Notes under the pieces: model-generated
The model's input: the letters and a program-made list of their open reading frames with translations, nothing else
The model's database searches: none
Told to the model about the DNA's origin: nothing
Part shown: positions 7,331-15,694 of the stretch, one piece after another
Layout of the letters: every line of letters starts with the position of its first letter
How positions within the stretch are numbered: the first letter of the stretch is position 1
From: Pedosphaera sp.
GTDB taxonomy: Bacteria; Verrucomicrobiota; Verrucomicrobiia; Limisphaerales; UBA9464
Length of the DNA stretch: 16,143 nt
Reading direction: 5' to 3'
Assembly (NCBI GenBank): GCA_009695405.1
Contig: SIAZ01000052.1
Coordinates: 1 to 16,143, forward strand
Made by a program: the position numbers and the translations under genes

Positions 7331-8017
7331 TCACATTTCAGATTCGTCTTCTGCCTTCAGGCTAGAGACACGAGAAACCCCGGGCAGGGTCTTTAATTCT
7401 GAGATCAATTCCTCACTCCGCTGCGCATCGCGAAGTAAAATTCGAAAGGAAAGATCTGCCCCGTCTGAACCGGAACTGGCTCGTTGACTGGCCAATTTAT
7501 TGCGACGCCCGTGCCTTTCCAAAAGTGCCTGTAAATGGGGTAACTCATCTAGCGGACGGCCCCAATGAAGATTCAAGACGACATCGTAGCGATGGCGGCT
7601 CCCAAAGGAAGTCCAATGGAGGTACAACATGACCGAAGCGAACACCAGACATCCGAGAATCGCCGTACTAAATTTGTGGGTTCCAGCCGCCATTCCAACG
7701 GTAATGCTCCCAAGAATATAAGCTGTATCAAGAGTATCCCGTAAAATGTTACGAAAGCGCACCACCGCGAAAACGGCCATCATTCCAAAGGCCATCATGA
7801 GATTGTTGAACATCACAGCCATCACTAAGCAAACGATGATACAAAGAATAACCAAGGAATTGACGAAGGATCGGGAATAACTCAAGCCGGTGTGGCAAAC
7901 CATGTAGACCCAAGCAATGACATGACCACAAAGAAAAGAAATCAAGAGCCCGAGCAGAATCCCCTGAATATCGTCAGGACCCGTTCCAAAATCTCCGCGA
8001 TGAAAAAAATCCATCAT
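7331..8017 (-). CDS. DUF4956 multi-pass membrane protein
   Basis: The 228-residue product has four or five hydrophobic segments (about 18-40, 52-70, 74-86, 98-112 and 116-134), then a soluble C-terminal tail. The family signature spans 78-112: a glycine/hydrophobic stretch, then VRFRN (86-90), D94 and D97, then the GSITVGMAAG membrane segment. The last ~90 residues look like a small alpha/beta regulatory domain, with a closing ELISELKTLPGVSRVSSL of the kind found in ACT-like tails. The function of DUF4956 is not established. From my knowledge of the family, it is often encoded next to VTC-domain polyphosphate polymerases, exactly as here. The start is at one of two adjacent ATGs (8017 or 8014), six bases after the VTC stop. 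It is followed three bases later by the HlyD-like gene, so the three are almost certainly one operon. Confidence 0.85.
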   Translation of the reverse strand: MMDFFHRGDFGTGPDDIQGILLGLLISFLCGHVIAWVYMVCHTGLSYSRSFVNSLVILCIIVCLVMAVMFNNLMMAFGMMAVFAVVRFRNILRDTLDTAYILGSITVGMAAGTHKFSTAILGCLVFASVMLYLHWTSFGSRHRYDVVLNLHWGRPLDELPHLQALLERHGRRNKLASQRASSGSDGADLSFRILLRDAQRSEELISELKTLPGVSRVSSLKAEDESEM

Positions 8018-8023
8018 GTTCGT

Positions 8024-8893
8024 TCAATGCAGTTGTGAATCTACCCCCCGCAAACCACCGTCTAACAAAGCCGATAATCGGTTCATTCGAAGCTTTTTTC
8101 GTTGTTCGTTAATCTGAGACTCTGAAACCTGTTTTAAGGGAAGCGAGCCACTATAAAAATAATTTTCTCCTTTGGTAGCGATCCCATCAGCATACTTGGA
8201 TGCCGACCCTTGACGAAGTCCAAAGATGCGGACCATTTCAGAAAACCACTCGGGAAAGCGTCCAGTAAATTTTAACTCGAGGACGACCCTGCCCCGGAAG
8301 ACACTAATTGGATCATCCATTTCTGAGGAAAATCGGGTGACGAATTCCGGTGAAATCTGGACATTGCGGTCGAAAGTAATACGAACCGAATTGTCATAGT
8401 GGCTAATCCACGCTTCTCTTTCATAATAAACGTGGGCGACGGGGTGACTCCTAGTTTCAGTCATTAATTCTACAAAGCGCTGGGCCGCTACCAACTGCCT
8501 TGCATCTTCCTTCACTAATTCCGACACCGCCGGTAATTGCCCCGACAATACTGCTTCTACGGCATTTCGTTGGATTCCAGCTCGCTGCTTCAAAATCGCC
8601 TCGTTCATCCGACGTTTGATCTCGAAAAAAATAGGGCTGGTCGGCTTGTCTTCGTAAAACCGCAACCGGAGTTTATAGCGGTTTTTGTTGCCGTTAATTG
8701 TACCCCAGTAAATATCCAGTAAATCTGAATCAAGATACAAATTGTGAATGATATATGACAAATTCGGCCGTCCAACACCGTACTCATCTAACTCTAAATA
8801 GGTCGAGACAAAGTCACGGAGACTGAGAGCTGTTGCCTCGGATATAAGGTATTTTAGCTCCCACCGCTGCATTTGCATGTTGTCGTCGGCCAT
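8024..8893 (-). CDS. VTC-domain polyphosphate polymerase
   Basis: The VTC domain folds as a triphosphate tunnel and, in yeast Vtc4, polymerises the gamma-phosphate of ATP into polyphosphate. With the ATG at 8893 the product has 289 residues. The tunnel's basic and acidic residues appear in order: RWELKYLI (10-17, K14), NLYLDSDLLDIY (51-62), NRYKLRLRFY (71-80, R72, K74, R76, R78), FFEIKRR (89-95, E91, K93), HVYYEREAW (154-162), SVRITFDR (169-176), VVLELKF (203-209, E206, K208) and SASKYADGI (230-238, K233). No expected catalytic position is visibly missing, so it should be active. There is no membrane segment and no SPX domain, so it is cytosolic unless held at the membrane by its DUF4956 partner. 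The frame extends to a GTG at 8938, but the ATG at 8893, with AGGCGG about a dozen bases upstream, looks better. Confidence 0.87.
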   Translation of the reverse strand: MADDNMQMQRWELKYLISEATALSLRDFVSTYLELDEYGVGRPNLSYIIHNLYLDSDLLDIYWGTINGNKNRYKLRLRFYEDKPTSPIFFEIKRRMNEAILKQRAGIQRNAVEAVLSGQLPAVSELVKEDARQLVAAQRFVELMTETRSHPVAHVYYEREAWISHYDNSVRITFDRNVQISPEFVTRFSSEMDDPISVFRGRVVLELKFTGRFPEWFSEMVRIFGLRQGSASKYADGIATKGENYFYSGSLPLKQVSESQINEQRKKLRMNRLSALLDGGLRGVDSQLH

Positions 8894-8954
8894 TGTTTTT
8901 GTCCGCCTGATATCCCCAATCGCGTTATTTAGTCCCACACCGCATTCAATTTTG

Positions 8955-8976
8955 TTTCCTAATTGCTTCCTAATTG
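8955..8976. repeat. 11-bp tandem direct repeat upstream of the VTC gene
   Basis: TTTCCTAATTG (8955-8965) is followed at once by CTTCCTAATTG (8966-8976), a head-to-tail repeat differing at one base. The 11-bp period is about one helical turn, as seen in tandem activator sites, and it lies 62-83 bases upstream of the proposed VTC start. The rest of the ~200-bp gap (8894-9096) is AT-rich; a small hairpin, GCACT-CGC-AGTGC (9046-9058), lies near the 3' end of the next gene. No promoter is certain. Confidence 0.5.
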
Positions 8977-9096
8977 TAACGAATCAGCAATGCGAAACTT
9001 ACTCGGTTTAGATTAAATTTGGTCAGAAAACTTAATTGTTTGGAAGCACTCGCAGTGCCACAACCTGCTAAATCTAAAAATTAGCCCTGAAGAAAT

Positions 9097-11505
9097 TTAA
9101 TGCCTCTCTTGAAAATTCAAGGGGTCGCCATCACCTCGTCGAAATTGAAAAGGAACACTGTCGGTGATGGATTGAATTAACGAAGAAAAGCGGAAGCCGT
9201 CGCCTTCCATCTTTGCACAGGCGGCAGCGACTGCAGGTCGATCATAGTAATCCAATCCTCTTCCCAAGGCGTAGGTGAAAAGTTTCTCTACGACACAGCG
9301 CAGAAAATCCTGACGACGTTGGGTGGTTAAAATCCGATTCAATTCAAGATGTCCATTAAATGATTCCCCAGAATCGAGAACCCCTGCTGCGTCAATGGAT
9401 TCAGTTCCATCGGTTTCTCGAAAACGACCGACCGCATCGAAATGCTCAAAAGCAAATCCAATAGGATCCATCTTGGCATGGCATGAGGCACACACGGCAT
9501 TGTTGCGATGGGCGTCCATCCGTTGGCGTAAGGTGCCGTGGGTCTCCTTCGATTCTAGCGCGGGGACATCCGGTGGCGGTGGCGGTGGCGGCAATGCCAA
9601 AATATTATCAAGAACCCATTTCCCCCTCTTGACTGGAGAGGTTCTCGTTGGATTGGAAGTAAGAGCAAGAAAGCTTGCCTGAGTTAGCAATCCCACTCGA
9701 GCTGTTCCCTTCAGGGACACTTTGACAAAGTCATCGCCCGAGACTCCCTTCAAGCCATAGTGACGGGCCAAGCTTTCATTGATAAAGGTATAGTCGGCCT
9801 CTAACAAATCAGTCAGGGGGCGATCTTCTTTTAGAATAAATTCAAAAAGCATCTCGGTTTCACGTCGAGCCGCACGCCGTAACCCTTCGTCGAACTCGGG
9901 GAAAAGGCGGGCATCTGGGGCGATGATTTCTAGTGTCCGAAGTTGCAACCATTGGCCGGCAAAATTATCTACCAACGCCCTTGCTTTGGGATCCTTTAGC
10001 ATCCTGCGCAATTGTGCCGAGAGGTTCTTTCGAAGGGTCCCCTTGGCAACCAATCCAAACAGTTCGTCATCCGGCATACTGCTCCACAAAAAATAAGAAA
10101 GCCTCGAAGCCAGTGCCTCTTCACTAATCCGGTGAATAGAACTTGGGTTGTCGGGCTGAGGTTGAAGTTCTCCTCGGAAAAGAAAATAGGGAGACACCAG
10201 CACTGCCGTCAGTGCCTGCTTGACTGAGGCTTCAAAATTTTCTCCCGCGGTTTGGGCCTTTAAAAATAAACCATCCAAACGATTTAATTCATCCATGGTA
10301 ACCGCTCTTCGGTAAGCTCGTCGGGTAAATTTTTCAATGAGAGATCGGGCCACAACGTTGGTCGTACTCGGCGTTGGTCTCTGTGAAAAAATCCGTCGAT
10401 GTGCTGCGGTTAAAGGCAGGGGTTGATCAGAAAAAGGCCCAGTTACCTCGATGAACTCTACCTGCAAATTTCGATCTTCTATCCGTTTTCTTTTAACCGG
10501 CCGACCTTTGCCGTCTTCCTCGTTGACCATCGTTTCTTTGTAATAATCATTTAGAAAAGCCACTCCAATTGTATGGCGTCCTGGACTTAATCGCATCCGA
10601 TTCTCATAGGCCTTAGAGGCTCCTCGTGTCCGCCGTACTTCAAAAAGCTCGACATCTTTACCGTCTATTCGTAACTGCATCTTCACTTTCTCATCCCCGG
10701 CTTGATCGCCATAGGCTTGGATCCGGACTAAATACTCGGCATCCAGTCGCGCCTCATAGACGGTGGTCATTTGGCTGTTGGATATCAACGTTGCTAAACC
10801 TGCTGAACCCGCATGACCGACAATCTTATCTGGATTGATCCGTTTCGGTCGAGGCACCAGAGGACCGGAAATAATAGCCTCATCGAAGATGGCTTCCGCC
10901 GCGCTCAAATACCGCTCAACGAGAATAGGAGGCACCGAAAGCACATCGCCGATGGTATCAAAGCCGTAGCCGACATCGTCTTGAGGAAAGTCCAAAGCCG
11001 GTTCAAAATCGACGCCAACCAGATCGCGGATGGTATTATTGTATTCGGTCCGATTGAGCCTGCGAATGGTTACCCGACCCGGATCCGGATTAGCTGGGTC
11101 AATCGGAAACAAGGTGTAATCAAGCCAAGCAACTAAATTTGTCCGTTCCAGCGGACTCGGCTGATTTTTTCGTTTTCTGGGCGGCATTTCACCCGACTGA
11201 ACATTATTTAAAACACGCTCCCAAAGGCGTCTATCGGCTAATAGCACTTGAATATTGGTACAAGCATCAAAATTGACATCGCCCTTTCGGACTCCATCGC
11301 CGTGACAATCCCAACAATAGGTCTTAAGTGTCGGCAAGATATCGGCCCGCAAATGAAGGTCCGCAGCGACCCAATCCACACGGGGCGTTCGACGAGTCTC
11401 GCGATAGATGAGGAACACCGTTACCGCTACCATTAGCAGAGCGAGTGAAGCGACCGAAAGTCTCCAGCGACTTCGGGATTTAGCGGGTTGTTCAGGAATC
11501 GGCAC
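9097..11505 (-). CDS. DUF1592-family cytochrome c-like protein (DUF1587/1595/1592/1588/1585)
   Basis: This 802-residue protein is of a family expanded in Planctomycetes and Verrucomicrobia whose function is not established. One membrane anchor (about 17-34) places the rest in the periplasm. A cytochrome c-like domain follows, with the haem motif CWDCH (C64, C67, H68) and a later MPP. DUF1587 starts near 146 (RRLNRTEYNNTIRDLVGVDF), then a beta-rich, carbohydrate-binding-like region (about 250-370), DUF1595 near 385-445, DUF1592 near 455-585 and DUF1588 near 600-700. DUF1588 contains a run of seven prolines and a second haem motif, CASCH (C672, C675, H676), followed by DPIGFAFEHFD. DUF1585 closes the protein. 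The start is a GTG at 11505, 40 bases after the TPR gene; no better start is visible. A DUF1552 gene, the usual neighbour, is absent. It may act in periplasmic redox chemistry on polymers, but that is inference. Confidence 0.9.
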   Translation of the reverse strand: MPIPEQPAKSRSRWRLSVASLALLMVAVTVFLIYRETRRTPRVDWVAADLHLRADILPTLKTYCWDCHGDGVRKGDVNFDACTNIQVLLADRRLWERVLNNVQSGEMPPRKRKNQPSPLERTNLVAWLDYTLFPIDPANPDPGRVTIRRLNRTEYNNTIRDLVGVDFEPALDFPQDDVGYGFDTIGDVLSVPPILVERYLSAAEAIFDEAIISGPLVPRPKRINPDKIVGHAGSAGLATLISNSQMTTVYEARLDAEYLVRIQAYGDQAGDEKVKMQLRIDGKDVELFEVRRTRGASKAYENRMRLSPGRHTIGVAFLNDYYKETMVNEEDGKGRPVKRKRIEDRNLQVEFIEVTGPFSDQPLPLTAAHRRIFSQRPTPSTTNVVARSLIEKFTRRAYRRAVTMDELNRLDGLFLKAQTAGENFEASVKQALTAVLVSPYFLFRGELQPQPDNPSSIHRISEEALASRLSYFLWSSMPDDELFGLVAKGTLRKNLSAQLRRMLKDPKARALVDNFAGQWLQLRTLEIIAPDARLFPEFDEGLRRAARRETEMLFEFILKEDRPLTDLLEADYTFINESLARHYGLKGVSGDDFVKVSLKGTARVGLLTQASFLALTSNPTRTSPVKRGKWVLDNILALPPPPPPPDVPALESKETHGTLRQRMDAHRNNAVCASCHAKMDPIGFAFEHFDAVGRFRETDGTESIDAAGVLDSGESFNGHLELNRILTTQRRQDFLRCVVEKLFTYALGRGLDYYDRPAVAAACAKMEGDGFRFSSLIQSITDSVPFQFRRGDGDPLNFQERH

Positions 11506-11545
11506 GGAATTGATGGATGACGAATAGATTCGTTCTGGTGCTAGG

Positions 11546-12067
11546 TCAATCGGCAGATAAAATCTTTGCCCAAATCGGTCTGAGATCGTCGTCAGCTAAA
11601 GCCAACTCTTTCAGTTCAGGTTCGGACCCAACCGCCAAAGCCCGCACAAACCAACCCCACGACTCCTCGGTGGCTCCTAATTGAGCTGCATAGCAGGCTA
11701 AATTATAGGTGATCATTGATTCACGAGGAAATAGGCCAACAGCAGGAATTAAAAGGTCGCGTGCCTCTCGTAAGCCGCCTCCTGAACGTCGCCGAGCCGC
11801 ATAAGACCGATGAATCCAACCAGAGACGACACCCGAAAAACTCATGACACTCCTCACCGCAATATCAAAAGCTTTATCCCAATCTTTTAGCTCAGAATAA
11901 ATATCCCACTTCACGTTTAACATCTCCAGATGGCCTTCAAATTCACTAGGAACCCGTTGAAGTTCACTTAACGCCGCGCTGGGAGATCCCAGCATCAACC
12001 AACCCACTGCTGAATCCACCCAATGCCGGACTGGAATCGGTATAGGTTGAGAAGTGGCTTTATTCAT
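11546..12067 (-). CDS. TPR-repeat protein
   Basis: The 173-residue product is helical and repeat-based. Tetratricopeptide-like helix pairs are visible at about 17-37 (AVGWLMLGSPSAALSEL), 51-72 (LNVKWDIYSELKDWDKAFDIA) and 117-144 (ITYNLACYAAQLGATEESWGWF). The phrases GWIHRSYAARR and TYNLACYAAQLG resemble a small TPR family I associate with Verrucomicrobia. There is no signal peptide or membrane segment, so it should be cytosolic and is probably a protein-protein adaptor; the partner is unknown. It sits between the two large cytochrome-type genes, 11 bases after the DUF1553 gene and 40 bases before the DUF1592 gene, so it is likely in their transcript. Both neighbours are exported, so a direct complex with them is doubtful and the co-location may be incidental. 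Confidence 0.75.
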   Translation of the reverse strand: MNKATSQPIPIPVRHWVDSAVGWLMLGSPSAALSELQRVPSEFEGHLEMLNVKWDIYSELKDWDKAFDIAVRSVMSFSGVVSGWIHRSYAARRRSGGGLREARDLLIPAVGLFPRESMITYNLACYAAQLGATEESWGWFVRALAVGSEPELKELALADDDLRPIWAKILSAD

Positions 12068-12078
12068 AGAAAGAGGAT

Positions 12079-15000
12079 TTAATCGACGAAGTTGAACTCA
12101 TTCGACGCGAGCAAGACTTGGGCATACCGCTGCCATGCACCCAAGGCCCGCGGCCAATCTTTTTGCCCACTAAAATCGATCGCTGCCGACCACGTCTGTT
12201 TTTCTGCATTCAGTTCAATTAACTCAGGCGCCCAGTCGAAGGCGTCAGAGCTATCTCCTTCAAGCGGATCAACCACGAAATCCAGCGTTTCACCGGCTCG
12301 CACTTCAATGTCTTTTAAAAAAATATCTTCCGATTTATTGGCAATCTTCCAATCGCCTAGAATCCCTTGACGACTGGAAACTAGGGATGCGCGAATTCCA
12401 TCGCCGTCCGTAGACGAATGACGGGCAGGGCCTTTGATATTGAGATGCAAATTTCGTGGGGCGGTCCAGCGTCGGATCACGCTGCTGCGTGGCTCCTTTC
12501 CTGGATGTCCGCCTGATTTTTCAAGTGAGGCAAAGGCGTAAGAATCCTTGGTTGGGTAAGCGGCGGACATTTGCCAACGGTTCTTCTTGAAGACGGTAAA
12601 GGGCTGAAATTGAACGGACCGCCCTTTTACGGGATCGATCCAACCCACTCCATAAGTCCAAGCAGCGCCCGAGGGTGGAACCAAGGTGTCTCCGAGCGAC
12701 TCCTTCAGGAACTTTCGAGCGGCCCCTTGTTCTTCGGCAGACGGATCCCTCTGATAGGTCAGCTGATAAAGACGGCGAACGCGCGCTTCGAGAGATACTT
12801 TGGCGATCTCGGGTCGTTCGAGAAGGGCTTGGGCTTCGCTGGTCACACTTCGGCTATTTAACCAAAACAAGGCTTGCTGAGGGACACTGGTCTGAAACCG
12901 ACCCGGCGATGTGGCATCTGGGCTGGCAAAATCAAAGGAGCGGAGAATGCCTGGTAAATTCTGCCGATCGATAAAGCCATAAAGGGTCCGACGTACCGTT
13001 GGTTTTTCGGTGTCGTACATTTCCACGGCACGGCCTCCTAGGGATCGATCCAAGCTACCAGACACCGCTAGTAGGCTATCCCGCATCGATTCAAAGTCGG
13101 TGCGTTTTCGATTCATTCGCCAATAAAGTGTATTGGCAGAATCTTGCAATTCGGCTTTAGCGACCCAATTTGTTTTTCCACCTGATGCGAGAGGGTCGCT
13201 CGACTGCCGATAGGTCGCTGAAAGCAGTAATTCTCGGTGTAAAGCCTTTACCGACCACCCCGATTCCATCAAGCGCACCGCCAGATAATCCAAGAGTTCT
13301 GGATTCACCGGCGGATCGCTTCGCACCCCGAAGTCACTGGGGGTTCGCACGAGTGGATTTCCAAAGTGGTGTTGCCACATCCGGTTAACCCAAACCCGTG
13401 CGGTGAGGGGATTGTTCGTTGAGACAATCGATTCAGCCCATTCCAATCGACCGCTTCCTCTCTGAAAAGGGACTCGATTAGTCCCCGAGACAAGAGCTAA
13501 TTGTTGCCTCGGCACCTTTGAGCCAGGATTGCCAGAATTGCCCCGTTTGAAGATCACGGGATCCGATGGGGTTGGGTTATCAACCAGAACCATTGCACGC
13601 AAAGGAGCCCCTACATGGGTTGCTTCGAGTTCATCTAATTTTCGCTGCAAGGCCCGCGTCTTTTGAGCCACGGGCGTTGCAAAGAAACGATCAATCCCAC
13701 CTCCGATCCCTTGAATGGGCGAGTCCGCTCCATAGAGGATTTGTCTTAAAGATTCGTCGTCAGGATTCGGTAAAGACGTTGGCTCCGGCAAGCCTGCCTT
13801 TTGAGCTGTCTCCAAGGCTAAACGCCATAGCCGCTCTGTGGCGCCAAAAGACTCTCCATAGCGCTGGGCCACTGCCGCAAAATTAGTCGGAATTTGAGCC
13901 TGAAAAATACGGGGCAACTGCCTGTTAACAATCTTTCCATCTAACCTTCCGCTAATGAGTGAGGTTACCAACCCTGTCGCCCCAGGGGAAAATCCAGCAA
14001 TCGGCAAACGCTCAAAAGCAAACCACGGAACAAACACCGGATTTGTTGCCCCGCGCCACCCATCCAGACGCGCCTTCCAAGCCGTTACCAAATCTGGATC
14101 TAAACTTCGTTCACGTGCCAAACCCTCGCGCTTTGGCCCATCCATTCCCTCCGAATCATGAACTAGTAACAAATAATCACTCACTTTTGCCCGCAATCTT
14201 CCCAATGTCGCTGAGGTTTGTTCAGCGCGATAGTCTCTCTTTTCTTTTTCCCGAAGCTCCTTCTCTTTCACATATATAGCGACTTGGGCTAGGTCCAAAT
14301 TAGGACCGAGTAACGGTTTTTCATTTGGTTCCTCACTACTGGCAAAAATACCATATAGTGAGTAGTAATCTGCGGTGGGTATTGGATCGAACTTGTGATC
14401 ATGGCACCGAGCACATTGCACAGTTAATCCCATCAACCCACGGGTCACCACGTCGATACGATCATCAATAATGTCGTGGCTATTATTAAGAAATCGACGT
14501 CCCAGCGTTAAAAAACCTAATGCTGCTAGTGGCGACTTATCTCCGTCCGTTGCCACTTGATCACCGGCGATCTGTTCGATCACAAAGCGGTCGAAGGGCA
14601 GGTCTCGATTGAAGGCGTTTACCACCCAATCTCGATAGGTATGACTGTGGGCGTAGCGCCGTTCTTCTTCGAAAACGTACCCCTTACTATCGGCATAACG
14701 TGCGACATCCAGCCAGTGACGACCCCACCGTTCCCCGTAGGAAGAAGAAGCCAAAAGCCGATCGACGGCCTGAGCATAGGCTTCTTTCGAGGTGTCCCTC
14801 AAGAAGGCTTGCATCTCAGAGGGAGTGGGAGGCAACCCAGTCAAATCAAAGGTAACTCGCCTGAGGAGGGTTCGGCGATTGGCTTCTGAAGATGGTTTTA
14901 AACCGTTCGATTCTAGACGCGCGAGAATGAAGGCATCCAAACCCGTTTGAATCCATTCCCCGCTAACAACACGAGGAAAAGCCGGACGCACTGGCTTTTG

Positions 15001-15444
15001 AAAGGCCCAATGCTTTTTCACCTCATCCGCGGCGGCAACCTTGGAGGGGCCAATCCGAGGGTCCACAGCACCCGCGCGGATCCAGTCCTCAAAGGCGACA
15101 ATCTCGGCTTCCTTTAAAGGGCCGCCCTTGGGAGGCATTGGTTTATTATCATGGGCTATGCCACGCAGCACTTTAATGAGAAGACTTTGATCTGGTTTCC
15201 CAGGAACCACTGGTGGCCCCGATGTTCCGCCTTTCTCTAAACCTACCTTTGAATCCAGCAGTAACCCGCCGTCTGGTTTCTCAGTCGAGGCACTGTGGCA
15301 TTCTTGACACCTTTCGGAGAGCAGAGGGCGGATTCGGTTTTCAAAAAAATCCGACGCGACTGGTGTCGCCCGTACTGAAGTAGCCATCCCTGTCGCCCAA
15401 GCGAGGCTAATTAGAGTAAAGCAGATCAAAAAGAATCGAGGCAT
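12079..15444 (-). CDS. PSCyt1-DUF1549-DUF1553 exported cytochrome c-like protein
   Basis: With the ATG at 15444 this is a 1121-residue protein of the 'planctomycete surface/cytochrome' group. It has a signal peptide (MPRFFLICFTLISLAWATG, cleavage probably near 25-28). A PSCyt1 domain follows, with haem motif CQECH (C46, C49, H50) and the MPPKGGPL segment near 101-108. DUF1549 (about 150-365) contains a second CxxCH in CARCHDHKFDPI (C344, C347, H348). A variable, charged middle region leads to DUF1553 (about 670-905), with RVWVNRMWQHHFG and FGVRSDPP. A beta-sandwich tail (about 930-1095) carries GGHPGKEPRSSVIRRW and DFVVDP. The longest frame begins at a TTG (15468), but the signal peptide fits the internal ATG. 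Such genes are usually paired with a DUF1501 gene; here the downstream genes encode a TPR and a DUF1592-type protein. The substrate is unknown. Confidence 0.9.
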   Translation of the reverse strand: MPRFFLICFTLISLAWATGMATSVRATPVASDFFENRIRPLLSERCQECHSASTEKPDGGLLLDSKVGLEKGGTSGPPVVPGKPDQSLLIKVLRGIAHDNKPMPPKGGPLKEAEIVAFEDWIRAGAVDPRIGPSKVAAADEVKKHWAFQKPVRPAFPRVVSGEWIQTGLDAFILARLESNGLKPSSEANRRTLLRRVTFDLTGLPPTPSEMQAFLRDTSKEAYAQAVDRLLASSSYGERWGRHWLDVARYADSKGYVFEEERRYAHSHTYRDWVVNAFNRDLPFDRFVIEQIAGDQVATDGDKSPLAALGFLTLGRRFLNNSHDIIDDRIDVVTRGLMGLTVQCARCHDHKFDPIPTADYYSLYGIFASSEEPNEKPLLGPNLDLAQVAIYVKEKELREKEKRDYRAEQTSATLGRLRAKVSDYLLLVHDSEGMDGPKREGLARERSLDPDLVTAWKARLDGWRGATNPVFVPWFAFERLPIAGFSPGATGLVTSLISGRLDGKIVNRQLPRIFQAQIPTNFAAVAQRYGESFGATERLWRLALETAQKAGLPEPTSLPNPDDESLRQILYGADSPIQGIGGGIDRFFATPVAQKTRALQRKLDELEATHVGAPLRAMVLVDNPTPSDPVIFKRGNSGNPGSKVPRQQLALVSGTNRVPFQRGSGRLEWAESIVSTNNPLTARVWVNRMWQHHFGNPLVRTPSDFGVRSDPPVNPELLDYLAVRLMESGWSVKALHRELLLSATYRQSSDPLASGGKTNWVAKAELQDSANTLYWRMNRKRTDFESMRDSLLAVSGSLDRSLGGRAVEMYDTEKPTVRRTLYGFIDRQNLPGILRSFDFASPDATSPGRFQTSVPQQALFWLNSRSVTSEAQALLERPEIAKVSLEARVRRLYQLTYQRDPSAEEQGAARKFLKESLGDTLVPPSGAAWTYGVGWIDPVKGRSVQFQPFTVFKKNRWQMSAAYPTKDSYAFASLEKSGGHPGKEPRSSVIRRWTAPRNLHLNIKGPARHSSTDGDGIRASLVSSRQGILGDWKIANKSEDIFLKDIEVRAGETLDFVVDPLEGDSSDAFDWAPELIELNAEKQTWSAAIDFSGQKDWPRALGAWQRYAQVLLASNEFNFVD

Positions 15445-15585
15445 AGGCGGGGAAGTCGAACAGAACAAAAAGGTCAGATTAAATTAAAAACAATCAGGTA
15501 GGTGACTCTATAGAATTTTAGTCATTGCTCAGGTACCCTTAGATCATGCAGCGGCTTGAGGACGGCGTTGAGTTTTCGGTGAGGA

Positions 15586-15659
15586 ACTGACTTGAGTGAC
15601 CGTACCAATTGCCCGTCTCTAGGGCAAGTCGTTACGGTTCTCATTTTGATGAACTCAGT
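15586..15659. repeat. Nested inverted repeat (multi-tier hairpin)
   Basis: Four paired arms lie in register around one centre. From the inside they are TTGCCC (15609-15614) with GGGCAA (15622-15627), ACCGTA (15599-15604) with TACGGT (15633-15638), TGAG (15593-15596) with CTCA (15640-15643), and ACTGA (15586-15590) with TCAGT (15655-15659). The two inner tiers are perfect six-base arms. The loop is seven bases, and unpaired internal loops separate the tiers. This could be a folded RNA, a repetitive extragenic palindrome, or the end of a mobile element; the mobile-element surroundings favour the last two. Confidence 0.6.
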
Positions 15660-15694
15660 GGCGCTACTTTCGCACTCTTGGCACCATAGGCGCT

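Noticed and set aside
9562..9596. GGTGGC-type simple repeat
   Set aside because: It encodes the seven-proline run that is usual at this point in DUF1588-containing proteins; not an independent repeat element.
12571..14889. Several plus-strand frames of 60-110 codons within the DUF1549/DUF1553 gene
   Set aside because: They are shadows of the real minus-strand gene and carry no recognisable domain.
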